Below are positions 24,542 to 33,847 of a DNA stretch of 64,000 bases, piece after piece (the first letter of the stretch is position 1; every line of letters begins with the position of its first letter). The position numbers and the translations under genes were made by a program. The DNA lies in the NCBI GenBank assembly GCA_021432635.1, contig MU270068.1, positions 62,001 to 126,000 on the forward strand. The letters are read 5' to 3'. This DNA comes from Thozetella sp. PMI_491 (taxonomy: Eukaryota > Ascomycota > Sordariomycetes > Chaetosphaeriales > Chaetosphaeriaceae). The notes beneath the pieces are model-generated. The model made no database searches and was not told the DNA's origin. It saw only the letters and a list, made by a program, of their open reading frames with translations.

Positions 24542-27052
24542 ACGCGAACGCGTCGCGTAAAAGATCTTAAACTATACAACTATATGGCTAAAATGGCTAC
24601 CTTTCCTACTGATTGCCTACCCCCTGAGGGTATATTCAACTCTCGAGAAGCCCTCTTGAAAGCTATCAACCAATGGGCAGCAACTAGAGGATATGCCTTT
24701 ACAACTGGCAAATCTACAACAAGAAATGGAAGACGAATAGTCACATACGCCTGCGATTGTTGCAGCAAACCAAGATCTCCTACTACCAACAGGAAACGCC
24801 AAACAAGCTCGCGAGCAACTGGTTGCCAGTTCTCCATATTAGCTCAAGAGTCTCTAGATAAATCACAATGGATCGTGAAATATCGACCAGACCCACGGCA
24901 CTCGATCCATAACCACGATCCAAGTACCAATAAGCTAGCACATCCAGCACACCGTGCACTTACTTCAAGTGATATCGACACTATTTCCAAGCTAGTTAAG
25001 GCAGGCGTACGACCAAAGAATATCCAGGCTTTCCTCCATCAAAATTCAACATCTGAACCCGCTCCACAAGATATATATAATCAACTAGCCGAGCTACGAA
25101 GAGCTTCCTACGAAGGCCAGAATCCAATCCACGCTTTAGCTAGCCAGCTAGAAAAGGGAGGCTTTTATAGCCGGATCCAGCGAGATCCATCGACTAGCCG
25201 TATTACAGCGGTCTTCTTCACACATCCTGATTCACTTACCTACCTCTAAAGCTATCCAGAAACGCTGATACTCGATAACACGTATAAAACCAATAAATAC
25301 AAGATGCCTCTTCTTGATATCGTTGGTATAGATGCTTGCCAGCGAACGTTTTGCGTTGGTTTTGCTTTCCTAAATGGTGAGGATGAGGAAGATTATACGT
25401 GGGCTTTAGCACATATACGATCTATATATATGGATTCGAATACGACACTTCCATCTACTATTCTTATGGATCGATCGTTGGCTTGTATCAACGCAGCAAC
25501 AACCACGTTTCCAGAATCAGCTATACTCCTTTGCCGTTGGCACGTGAATAAGGCAGTGCTTCAGCATTGTAAACCTTCTATTTGCCAGCAAAATATACGC
25601 CCTGGAAGTATAGATATATGGACTGAGTTTTACGACTACTGGCATTTACTTATCCAATCACCTACCGAGCAAGATTATACCCAACGGCTAGCTAGTTTCG
25701 AGCAAAAATATCTTGTTCAATACCCTGAGCAAATCAACTATATTAAATCTATATGGCTTGGTCTACATAAGGAACGGCTTATACGAGCGTGGGTCGACCA
25801 GTATCCATACTTTTTCAATATAGCCACATCACGAGTGGAAGGAATCCATGGGGTATTAAAAGAGTACCTTGAACGATTAGATCTAGACCTCCTTGGGGCT
25901 TATAACGCTATATGACTAGCCCTGACCAACCAGCTCATCAAGCTAAAAGCCAATCAAGCCTACCAACAAACTAAAAAGCTATTAACACTAGATAGGGCTA
26001 TATATGGCCTAATCTTTGGCTGGGTATCACACGAGGCTTTACGGAAGGTTGAGGAGCACCGGATCTATATGGAACGTACCCTTCCAGTTCCACCCTGTAT
26101 AAGAGCTTTTACCTGGTCAACTGGCTTACCCTGTATCCATACGATCCATGCCTTATACAACGAGCCACTTTAACTAGGCCATTTCCATACCCATTGGCAC
26201 TTACAACGGACCGATCCACAGCCATATCTACTAGAGCCTCGCCAACGTATTGATTTATTTACTATAGGGTCAACTATACCAAGCTCTAGTACACAACGCG
26301 AGCCTAGTGGATTTGAACGTGTGGAACCAAGGCTAAAAGCACCACCTCGTTGTAGCCGATGCTATAAAACTGGCCATACGCGGAGCTCTAAAGTCTGCCC
26401 TGAACGGTTTACAGAGCAGCTGGCCCAGCTAGCCCAGCCGCCCCAGCCAGCGTTGCCAGCGGTGCCAGCGGTGCCAGCGGTGCCAGCGGTGCCAGCAGTG
26501 CCAGCGGTGCCAGCGGTGCCAGCAGTGCCAGCGGTGCCAGCAGTGCCAGCGGTGCCAGCGGTGCCAGCAGTGCCAGCGGTGCCAGCGGTGCCAGCAGTGC
26601 TAGCGCTGCCAGCGCTGCCAGCGGTGCCAGCGTTGCCAGCGGTGCCAGCAGAGCCAGCTCCACACCCTCAACGGCTAGCTAGCCACAATCCAGAGGCTAT
26701 ATATCAACGATATCTCCAGGCAAGAGATCAATGGTATAAAGCCCAGCCACGTGGGACTATTCGAACCAATCAGGCCTACCGTAAGGCAATGAAGCTGCCT
26801 ATACGCTATAGTAAGACCCAGTATAACTGGTGCCTTGACTGGAAGGAGATGGGGAAGCGTTGTGGTACTAGAGAGTGGACTAGAGAGGAAATGATGGCTT
26901 ATTTAGACTGGAACGCAGCCGAGGAGCGCCGGGTCCAGGAACGTGTGGATAGGATGGTGGAAACGAACGGAGTATTTACTAATCGACGGGGGCTTCGGGA
27001 GCTTTGGGATATGGTTGAGGAGGATCTGGAAGAGCAGTTAGTGGTGGTGTAA
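24479..27052 (+). pseudogene. MULE transposase, interrupted by three in-frame stops
   Basis: One reading frame runs from ATG 24479 (or the more likely ATG 24584, MAKMATF) to the stop at 27050-27052, broken by TAA 25247-25249, TGA 25913-25915 and TAA 26171-26173. Order of domains: FAR1/WRKY-GCM1-like zinc-binding region (CDCCSKPR to HSIHNHDP, about 24748-24925); MULE transposase core with D at 25274 (LILDNTYK), D at 25469 (ILMDRSLAC), the CRWHVNKAV motif, and E at 25838 (SRVEGIHG); a SWIM-like GLPCIHTIHAL; a zinc knuckle CX2CX4HX6C at about 26350-26400; a long VPA repeat; and a charged C-terminal tail. Each stop differs from a sense codon by one C-to-T change (CAA, CGA, CAA). The catalytic triad is still readable, so decay is recent. 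Not expected to make full-length protein. Confidence 0.88.
26455..26650 (+). repeat. 9-bp minisatellite (GTGCCAGCG/A) coding for VPA repeats
   Basis: About 20 tandem 9-base units inside the transposase frame, encoding Val-Pro-Ala with a few LPA/LLA variants. The unit keeps frame, so length changes would not shift it. Confidence 0.93.
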
Positions 27053-27130
27053 GTGGTGGTGTAAGTGGCTTAGTAATGTGTAATGTTTAATATAGCTTGT
27101 GTTAGTTCTTTCCTTTTAATAATAAACTAC

Positions 27131-27203
27131 GGCTGCGTGGTGTAGTGGTTAGCATTCCTGAGGTAACTATAGGAGGTCGTGGGTTCGATTCCCGCCGTAG
27201 CTA
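27131..27203 (+). tRNA. tRNA-like gene inside the transposon (degenerate anticodon arm)
   Basis: A 73-base cloverleaf of canonical length can be drawn. Acceptor arms GGCTGCG/CGTAGCT pair with two G-T wobbles; D stem GTGT/GCAT; T stem GTGGG/CCCGC around TTCGATT; discriminator A. A-box TGGTGTAGTGG (27138-27148) and B-box GGTTCGATTCC (27182-27192) both match the Pol III consensus exactly. The anticodon stem has a mismatch at 31-39 and the loop lacks U33, so the nominal TAA anticodon is not trustworthy. Likely a tRNA-derived promoter unit rather than a translating tRNA. Confidence 0.7.
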
Positions 27204-27205
27204 GT

Positions 27206-27260
27206 CCATGTAGACGGGATCGTCCTCTTTGACTCTTTGAGGACGATCCCGTCTATATGG
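27206..27260 (+). ncRNA. Perfect long hairpin directly after the tRNA-like unit
   Basis: Arms 27206-27227 and 27239-27260 pair over 22 bases with a single G-U wobble; the loop is 11 bases (TTTGACTCTTT). It begins two bases after the tRNA-like unit and is followed by six T at 27264-27269, a usual Pol III stop. The three pieces read as one Pol III transcription unit. Expression is inference. Confidence 0.6.
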
Positions 27261-27263
27261 TTC

Positions 27264-27269
27264 TTTTTT
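27264..27269 (+). terminator. T6 run, candidate Pol III terminator
   Basis: Six consecutive T downstream of consensus A and B boxes and of the hairpin. Confidence 0.5.
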
Positions 27270-27345
27270 AACGTTTAACTCCCACTTTAAACCAGTCTTT
27301 TTTTACTTTTTACGGTTTTGACCAGTTTAATATGTGATATATACG

Positions 27346-27442
27346 ACCACATATCCACTGCGCCAGCTGGCCGCTTTATTTTTTAAAATATAAGGGCATA
27401 CGATCTTAGATATGGTGGTTGCCGACCCCCCCCCCCCCCCCC
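27346..27442 (-). repeat. Inner partial copy of the terminal repeat
   Basis: Runs from the CCACATATCCACTGCGCC side to the C-run before the Ns, and matches the corresponding part of the left repeat (about 24296-24392). Its neighbouring sequence, CGTATATATCACATATT when read inward, is unique, so it looks like the genuine inner border of the right repeat. Confidence 0.85.
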
Positions 27443-27452
27443 NNNNNNNNNN
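27443..27452. other. Assembly gap (10 N)
   Basis: Ten undetermined bases at the end of a C-run. The number is likely nominal. Confidence 0.99.
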
Positions 27453-27791
27453 AGATATAGTGGATATTACTAGTGTGGTTTGTGGGGGGGTGGCAGGGAG
27501 GAGTTCAACTGGCATGCTGGCTGTTTTTTTTTACTTTTTTTTTTTTTTACTTTTACTGCTTTTACTACGCTTTTTACTAGTTGATATTTACTATATTTAT
27601 AACCACATATCCACTGCGCCAGCTGGCCGCTTTATTTTTTAAAATATAAGGGCATACGATCTTAGATATGGTAGTCCCCCACCCCCCCCCCCCCCCCCAT
27701 ATGGGGTGGCCAGGGTTAGGGTTGTGCTTAGGTAATATTCGCGCCCCCCTAAAATCTTAGATTCGCGCGGGGCGCGAACGTATGCCACCCC
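27453..27791 (-). repeat. Right terminal inverted repeat (outer copy, begins at the gap)
   Basis: Reverse complement of the left end, nearly identical for all 339 bases, including sequence that elsewhere belongs only to the left, transposase-proximal side. Starts directly after the N run. Confidence 0.88.
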
Positions 27792-27800
27792 GAGACCTAA
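27792..27800. repeat. Right target-site duplication (GAGACCTAA)
   Basis: Nine bases identical to 24194-24202, immediately outside the right inverted repeat. Confidence 0.9.
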
Positions 27801-28195
27801 GTGTAGCCGAGCTGCTGACTCAGCCGATGGAAATAGGGGGGAGGCACGGGCACGTACGCAATGTCAACAATAGTTTGGGCGAAAGTTTACTGAAGAAGAA
27901 GGTGCCAATTGAATATCTACTGTTCATTTTCTTCCCTTGGGAAGATGCACGCAGACTAAGTAGGCTTGGCGTCAAGTTGGCGCCGGTTGTGGTCTGCTCT
28001 GTGTATGTCATGGGCGAGACCTGTCAATACTAGCTCCGAGACCACGATATCGGGTTTGAAATTTGATATGCTGGCGGCGGGATGATGCAATTTGCTCGGC
28101 AGAGTAGTGTTTTTATGTTTGCCTTTTGAGGCTACTCGGGGATGTTTTGGCTACTTGCGATGATACTGGAGGTAGACTGGGACATCACAGGATCC
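27801..28195. other. Intergenic beside the transposon
   Basis: No gene recognised between the right target duplication and the small zinc-type ORF. Confidence 0.4.
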
Positions 28196-28414
28196 CTAAC
28201 AAGGGCCTTCGTGCTCGCAGCCAGGACATATTGCCCTACGTACCGGCAGTTTGTCTTGTAGACGCACATAATTCTCAGTGCCACACTGGCAACAAATCCA
28301 CCTTTCATAGTCGGCCGGTCCACCTGGGGTATTTCTCTCGCTACCCGGGGGTTTCCTCCGGTCACCTGCAGGCTTTTTCTTTCTCCTGCCGAAAAGTCGA
28401 CTCAGGAGACGCAT
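28196..28414 (-). CDS. Small putative zinc-binding protein, 72 aa
   Basis: Family not recognised. The ATG frame begins with a basic stretch (MRLLSRLFGRRKKKP) and ends in a Cys-rich segment with WICCQCGTEN and ICPGCEH, two CxxC pairs that could bind one zinc ion. The pairing and spacing resemble small fungal zinc-ribbon proteins, but this may equally be a fragment or a chance frame. It lies alone between the transposon and RAD4, and no intron is needed. Confidence 0.35.
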   Translation of the reverse strand: MRLLSRLFGRRKKKPAGDRRKPPGSERNTPGGPADYERWICCQCGTENYVRLQDKLPVRRAICPGCEHEGPC

Positions 28415-29458
28415 CTTGTACCGAACATTAAGCCTTAATTGCTTTTTTTTTCTGCAAGGCTTTCGCTGCCTTCCACTAGGAAGCTAACGAAATCCGCGGA
28501 CGAGTAGCCGTTTTAAGAGTAAAATACCAGGAGTGGGGGAGTGATAGATGACCCAGAAGCATCTATGATACTCGAGCATTGGGGGTGGAACTTGTCGCAT
28601 TTATATAGCCATAGCTAAGAGAGCTCTCGTGCCCTTCTAGCAATCTCTGGTTAGCACTTAGTCGGAAACGGTGACAGGCCTCTAGTGCGCTGAGACGGAC
28701 AAAGCCTTTTATCACTTAGGGACACGCAGGGGGGGTCAAATTCTCAAGGATTCCGGCAGTAAAACAGCTGAATTGTCCTAGTAAGAGCTGTTTCGCTGCA
28801 GCAGTGCAGAAACATGCGCTGTAGACCAAAGGAAAAGAAGGTATCTTCAAGGGGAGATATAGTGAAGGATATAGTGGTGTAAATATATTACGAGAGCAAC
28901 CTGGTGGACAAGTCTACCTGGTCCGATCCGCGACCGCTATGTTAAGGCTACCTTAGATCATCGACTCGACAACCTCTCAATGTTGGCCCATTTCTGCATG
29001 CGCCAGGTGGCCGCACATTATAGCCAAATCGCAACCAAAGCAAGGGGTCGGAGGTAGGAACATGTACAGCAGTCATCGATTTAGAGAAGCTTTCAGCAAA
29101 TCCCTTCAGACGTTGCCCTTGTTAATCACCTCAATCAAGTCACATCTGCGACCTGATATCCTTGGGTGTAAAAGTGGGCCAGCGTTGGCTTGTATAGGGT
29201 CCTAGGTTTGTCAGCAAAAGTCTGGTCATGTGCTTTCGTGATGGGCTGGACCTCACTCGTGTCGCGCCCGTCTCCGAATCCGTGGCCCTGAACCCCTCCA
29301 TGCGCTCGCGAACGGGGCCGCGAGTCCATACGAGCCTGTGACGCAATGTGACCTTTCTGTTACAAATTTGCCAGCTTCTTCTTGGTAACCCATATCTTTT
29401 TTTCTTTGCATCATTTTCGCTCGCCCGCTCCCTCTGTTCTTTTGGCCTGGAGAAAATC
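28415..29458. other. Intergenic: RAD4 upstream region
   Basis: About 1 kb with no recognised gene, presumably including the RAD4 promoter and leader. Frames are short and lack domains. Confidence 0.45.
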
Positions 29459-32058
29459 ATGGGCCCTCGAAAGCGATCCACGCCGGGTAGTGCCGGCAGG
29501 CGGAGCTCGAGGCTGGCAGCTGGAACACCCCGGGAGGGCCCGACAACGGGCGCGAGCATTTATCGCGAGATGATCCAGGAAGCCAGGGCCGAAAATGCAC
29601 CCGAAGAAGGGACATCGTCTCCGGAACGGCCACGGAAGAGGAAGCGGCCTGGAGACAAAGCTGCGCCTGTGGAGGTTCCCCAGGCCGAGCTCGCCCCGGC
29701 GACCGACGCAGGGGAGGCGGAGGACGATGAAGACGAGGATGACGAGGTCGAATTTGAGGATGTGGTCATTCCTATGCCCACCATCCAGACGATCACGAGA
29801 GACTCTGATGACGAAGACGACGAAGAAGAAGAGGTCCAGTTTGAAGACGTCGACCTTGGGAGCCTCGCAGTTCCGGATACAAACGATAGCCCGAGCAGAG
29901 AGATAACTCTAAACCTGTCGGCCCAGAAAGCCGCCATGACCACTCCTCGTCGTGCTGTAGAGCGACGAAAGGCGATTACCAAATCCGAGAAGGAGCGCCG
30001 TTTCGAGGTACATAAGATGCACCTCCTCTGCCTCATATCGCACGTCGAGCGCAGAAACCACTGGTGCAATGACACCGAGGTCCAAGATGCGCTGGAGCCC
30101 CTATTGACCGGCAAGATGGTCAAGCTCCTGAATCCACGGTCAAATCTTACCCAGTTCGGTCAGACTGAGTCTCTCAAGAACGGCCTCCAGGAGGCCAGAG
30201 CCATGTTCCGAGGCAAGTTTAAGATCACAGAGCGAGGTATGAAGAGGGCGCTGTGGGCGGAAGATGAGGCCCAGTTGAAAGCGGTAGGCGGACTCCATCG
30301 CGGTCGGCCGGCCAGGCCTCTGCTAACGCGCTGTAGTACAACCTGCCGGAGGACATCGATTCCACATTAGAGAAGGCCCATTTTATCGAGGCCGCAAAGA
30401 ATCTCGAAGGCTCCAGAGATGTGGGCGTCCAGCTGTTCTGTGCTCTCCTTCGTTGTGCTGGAGTCGACGCCAGGCTCGTCTGCTCCCTGCAGCCACTTTC
30501 ATTTGCGCCGAACGCCCCGACGATGCCGAAGCAGCGTGGTACTCAGTCATCGCCGGCCAAAATGTCAAAAGCAGAGGTGTATGCCGCTGCCATGGCAAAA
30601 TACGAGGCCAAACGGCCAGAAGCACCTGATCTGGCTTCCTCTTCATCCCCTCGCCGGCGCCTCGGACACCTCCATGCCGCGGGTTACAATGTTCCTAGCA
30701 TTTCGCAGCCCACGGTTGTGACACCGCCGCCCCCAGCCACAAAGAAGATTCGAGGAGAGTCGCCGTTTCCTATCTATTGGATCGAGGTTCTGGACGTGGC
30801 ACATCAAAAATGGCAGCCGGCCGACCCGCTGGTGAAGAACACGCAGTTCAACACGGATGTGTATGAGCCGCCAGCGTCAGACCGAGAAAATTGCATGAGC
30901 TATGTAATTGCGTTCGAGCCCGATGGCACCGCTAAGGACGTCACACGGCGGTATGCCAAGGCATACAACTCCAAGACGCGGAAGATGCGCATTGACGGGG
31001 CATTTGCCAACACTATTATGTCCGACACCAACGACATGACGGGCGAGAAGTGGTTGCGCAAGGTGATGCGCAGGTATAGAAAGCCTAGCCCAACCGATGT
31101 GGATCAGATCGAGGATACTGCGCTCGGGGCAGCAGAGATGCGCGAGCCGATGCCGCGGAATGTGGCCGACTTCAAAGATCACCCTATATATGCACTAGAA
31201 CGGCACCTGCGTCGCCATGAGGTTCTGGTTCCGGGGGCAGAACGATGCGGCACGGTCGGTGCGGGGAGTAAGGGACCGCTCGAGAATGTCTATCGGCGGC
31301 GCGATGTGCGCATAGCCAGATCAAGGGACAAATGGTACCGGATGGGCCGAGAGGTTAAGCCTGGCGAGGAACCAGTCAAGATGCTCCCGAAACGGGCGAG
31401 GAGGAAGTCTCGGTTCGGCGACGACTACGACGAGGAAGATGATGACCCAGACAAGGTGGGTCTATTCGGCGATGAGATCGCCGGCACCCCGATCTACATG
31501 TTCGAACAGACCGAGCTCTACCATCCGCCGCCAGTCGTGGATGGCAAGGTGCCGAAGAACAAGTTTGGAAATCTGGATGTCTACGTCCCAAGCATGATCC
31601 CGCCAGGCGGGGTACACATTGTGCACGATAGAGCGCGGGAAGCTGCCTTCATCTTGGGTATCGACTACGCCCCCGCCCTGACCGGTTTCCAGTTCAAGGG
31701 ACGTCAAGGAACCGCTGTCTTGACTGGTGTGATAATACCGCAGGAGTGCGAGGACGGCGTCCGAGCGGCCTTGCGCGGTCTTGCACACCTGGACGCCGAG
31801 CGAGCGGAGGAACTGAGAAGCCGCCAAGCGCTCAGGATGTGGAGTAGGCTGTTGAAGGCGCTCAGGATACGGGAGAGGATATTCGCCAATGTAGACCCAG
31901 ACGAGGAAGCAGAAGCAGAAGAAAGAGGTCAGGGGTTAGATAAGGGGAAGGGCGTGGCGGATGATGAGAACATTGAAATGGAGGACGCCCCGAGTGACGT
32001 GTCAGAGGAGATATACATGGTGGAGGACGACGAAGGAGGAGGCTTCCTTGTGGAATGA
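29459..32058 (+). CDS. RAD4: Rad4/XPC, DNA damage recognition in nucleotide excision repair
   Basis: Binds helix-distorting lesions with Rad23 and starts nucleotide excision repair in the nucleus. Exons 29459-30283 and 30337-32058 give 848 aa; the 53-base intron has a CTAAC branch site. The N-terminus is basic then strongly acidic (DDEDEDDEVEFED). A transglutaminase-fold domain follows from about residue 200 (FCALLRCAGVDARLVCSLQP; later PIYWIEVLDVAHQKW). Then come the beta-hairpin domains: BHD1 (FKDHPIYALERHLRRHEVL), BHD2 (QTELYHPPPVVDGKVPKNKF) and BHD3 (VYVPSMIPPGGVHI, ALTGFQFKGRQGTAVLTGVI). The tail is acidic. The start MGPRKRS was chosen over an in-frame upstream candidate at 29348 because that stretch reads like leader sequence. 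Confidence 0.92.
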
Positions 32059-32777
32059 GAAGTCAATATTGGCGACCTCTTCACCCTTTCCCTAACAGGA
32101 GCGGAGGAAAGCGATAGCGCGAAGCAAATCCTGTTGAATCTCATGCCAACTTTCTTTCAGGATATGACATGTCAACGCCACATCTGAGCAGCGAATAAGC
32201 TGAAAAATCTGTGACAGCAACCCTGGTTTTCGGCATCCACCGGTGGGTAGGCCTAATTTGTACTCTAGCAGAAGGTAGTGTCGACTGTGTGATAGGAGCC
32301 ACCTGATGTATCTAGACACTCAGGTCACTTCGGCAAAACGGCGCTGGGGTCCCTTCCAGGTGCTTCGGAACCTCCAGAGCTTTGTGTCACGATGCCGGCA
32401 TGAACGAAGAGGACCGAGACGAGATCCCGAGATTGTCTTCTGTAGTTCTCATATGCCTTCCCGCGCGAGCTGTACCCGGGCCATTGGCGCGCTATTCAGG
32501 ACGGGCTGAAGAGGGGTTTGTTGTGAATATGAGATCTGATAACCGTGACAAGCAGTGCAGTGGGCAGCGGTTCCTCTGTTGCAGCTAGATATGAGTATAT
32601 TACTACAGCCAACGTCCTTCCGTTGTTGGTGTCTTCGTATTGCTTCCTATCTGTACTGGTTGATCACCAGCAGCAAGGAGTCTGTCTTGAAGACACAATA
32701 TCCCTCAAACATACTATTACTTTGATCTGCATAAAATAGAATCGCTTCGCCCTCCACATCCTCGTCGTGTAACACCA
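32059..32777. other. Intergenic downstream of RAD4
   Basis: About 720 bases with no recognised gene. Confidence 0.4.
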
Positions 32778-33185
32778 ATGGACGCCGGATCTGCTGCGCC
32801 TAGCTTTGCCTCGACTTTGTCGGTCGCCACGCCGACCGACGCCGACAACCCAGCCGCGACCCTTACACTTGGTGCCTCGCCGGTGGCGCCGGGAGATCCG
32901 CTGCCGTCGGATACCCAGCACCGCACCAACGGGCACTCTACCGTGTGGACGACGGTGGGCCTCTGCGCTCTGCTCCTTTGCGCCATCTTCTCGGTTCTCA
33001 GCATCTGGTGCCTAAAACGCCGATATCCGGACCCGTTCAAGAAGGCTCGGACCACGGGCACCGCATCGAGCGGAGGCTTCATCGGCTCGGCTGCCTGTGG
33101 TGCTAACAGCACTACTACATCGGAATCGACGATGCCGGGACACCTTCAGTACATGGATATGGGGAAGAGGAAGGAGGTCAAGTAG
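32778..33185 (+). CDS. Putative single-pass membrane protein, 135 aa
   Basis: Family not recognised. The N-terminal 55 residues are rich in Ser, Thr, Ala and Pro, as expected of an O-glycosylated outer segment. One clear membrane helix lies at about 57-79 (VWTTVGLCALLLCAIFSVL), followed by basic residues (KRRYPDPFKK). The tail is Gly/Ser/Thr-rich and ends KRKEVK. There is no obvious signal peptide, so the helix may act as anchor. The uninterrupted ATG frame and positive-inside pattern favour a real gene, but no homologue is recalled. Confidence 0.5.
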   Translation: MDAGSAAPSFASTLSVATPTDADNPAATLTLGASPVAPGDPLPSDTQHRTNGHSTVWTTVGLCALLLCAIFSVLSIWCLKRRYPDPFKKARTTGTASSGGFIGSAACGANSTTTSESTMPGHLQYMDMGKRKEVK

Positions 33186-33481
33186 TGCTAGCTAGCGGGG
33201 GTCACCTTGTATGGTTTTGGTCAACAGAGCCAACACCCACAAGAGCTTGGAAGAATTCTTGAGGTTTATTTTCAGGTCGACACTGCATACCAGTCCTAAC
33301 ACCTAGTCGCTGCTTATGGGTCTCGCCTAGTGTTTGCAGCGTCTCGATGAGGAGATATCCGCTTGGGTTTAATGTACACTTTGCTTGGCGTATATCTACC
33401 CTCGCCACTTAGGATACAATCGATGGGTTCTGTGTGAAGCTACCATGCCACATCCCTGCATTCCTGCATTCTCTCGCCCAT

Positions 33482-33847
33482 TTAAAGGCCCAACAAGGTA
33501 ATGCCGGCCGACAGGATGGCGGGCACCGTCTGGATATACCAGATCCGGCGGTTCACAGTCGCGCCGCCATACAGGCCAGCGACGCCGACGCAGCCCAGGA
33601 AGAACAAGCGAATCTGCTGCGCGAACTCGGGCACGGGATGGGCGAGGCTCCATGCCAGGCCGGCGGCCAGGAAGCCGTTGTAGAGGCCCTGGTTGGCGGC
33701 CAGTTTGGCGGTCGAGGCGGCGTACTCTGGCGTCATCCGGAAAGCCTTCCGGCCACGCGGGGTGTTCCACAGATACATCTCCAGCACGAGGATGTAGACG
33801 TGCAGACCGGACACAAGGCCGGCGGACAGCGAGGAAAAGACCGCCAT
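33482..33847 (-). CDS. DUF1304 integral membrane protein
   Basis: A 121-aa intronless frame. The family signature is clear: HVYILVLEMYLW near the N-terminus, then TPRGRKAF and KLAANQGLYNGFLAAGLAW. Four hydrophobic helices are visible (about 5-25, 50-70, 75-95, 100-120), giving a compact membrane protein. The function of DUF1304 is not established. Upstream lies a GA repeat (33994-34013), and the gene is divergent from the SET-domain gene at 34824. Confidence 0.85.
   Translation of the reverse strand: MAVFSSLSAGLVSGLHVYILVLEMYLWNTPRGRKAFRMTPEYAASTAKLAANQGLYNGFLAAGLAWSLAHPVPEFAQQIRLFFLGCVGVAGLYGGATVNRRIWYIQTVPAILSAGITLLGL

Larger units (their letters stand above)
24203..27791 (+). mobile_element. 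Mutator-like DNA transposon (MULE), complete ends, inactive transposase
   Basis: A 3589-bp element. Both ends begin GGGGTGGCATACGTTCGCGC when read inward, and a perfect 9-bp duplication GAGACCTAA flanks it (24194-24202 and 27792-27800). Long terminal inverted repeats and a 9-bp duplication are characteristic of Mutator-like elements. Inside are a FAR1/MULE-type transposase frame with three stops, a VPA-coding minisatellite, a tRNA-like unit with a following hairpin, and a run of 10 Ns. The intact duplication means the outer ends are real even if the region around the Ns is misassembled. Confidence 0.92.

Noticed and set aside
26449-26650. CRISPR-like array
   Set aside because: Units are 9 bases, contiguous without spacers and in a eukaryotic coding frame: a minisatellite.
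26409-26663. Minus-strand Leu/Ala/Pro repeat ORF
   Set aside because: Mirror image of the VPA minisatellite.
27127-27200. tRNA with acceptor stem CTACGGC/GCCGTAG
   Set aside because: The pairing is perfect but would use bases of the T stem and shift the arms; the 27131-27203 fold gives canonical arm lengths.
27327-27515. ORF across the N gap
   Set aside because: It crosses undetermined bases and repeats the inverted terminal sequence; not a gene.
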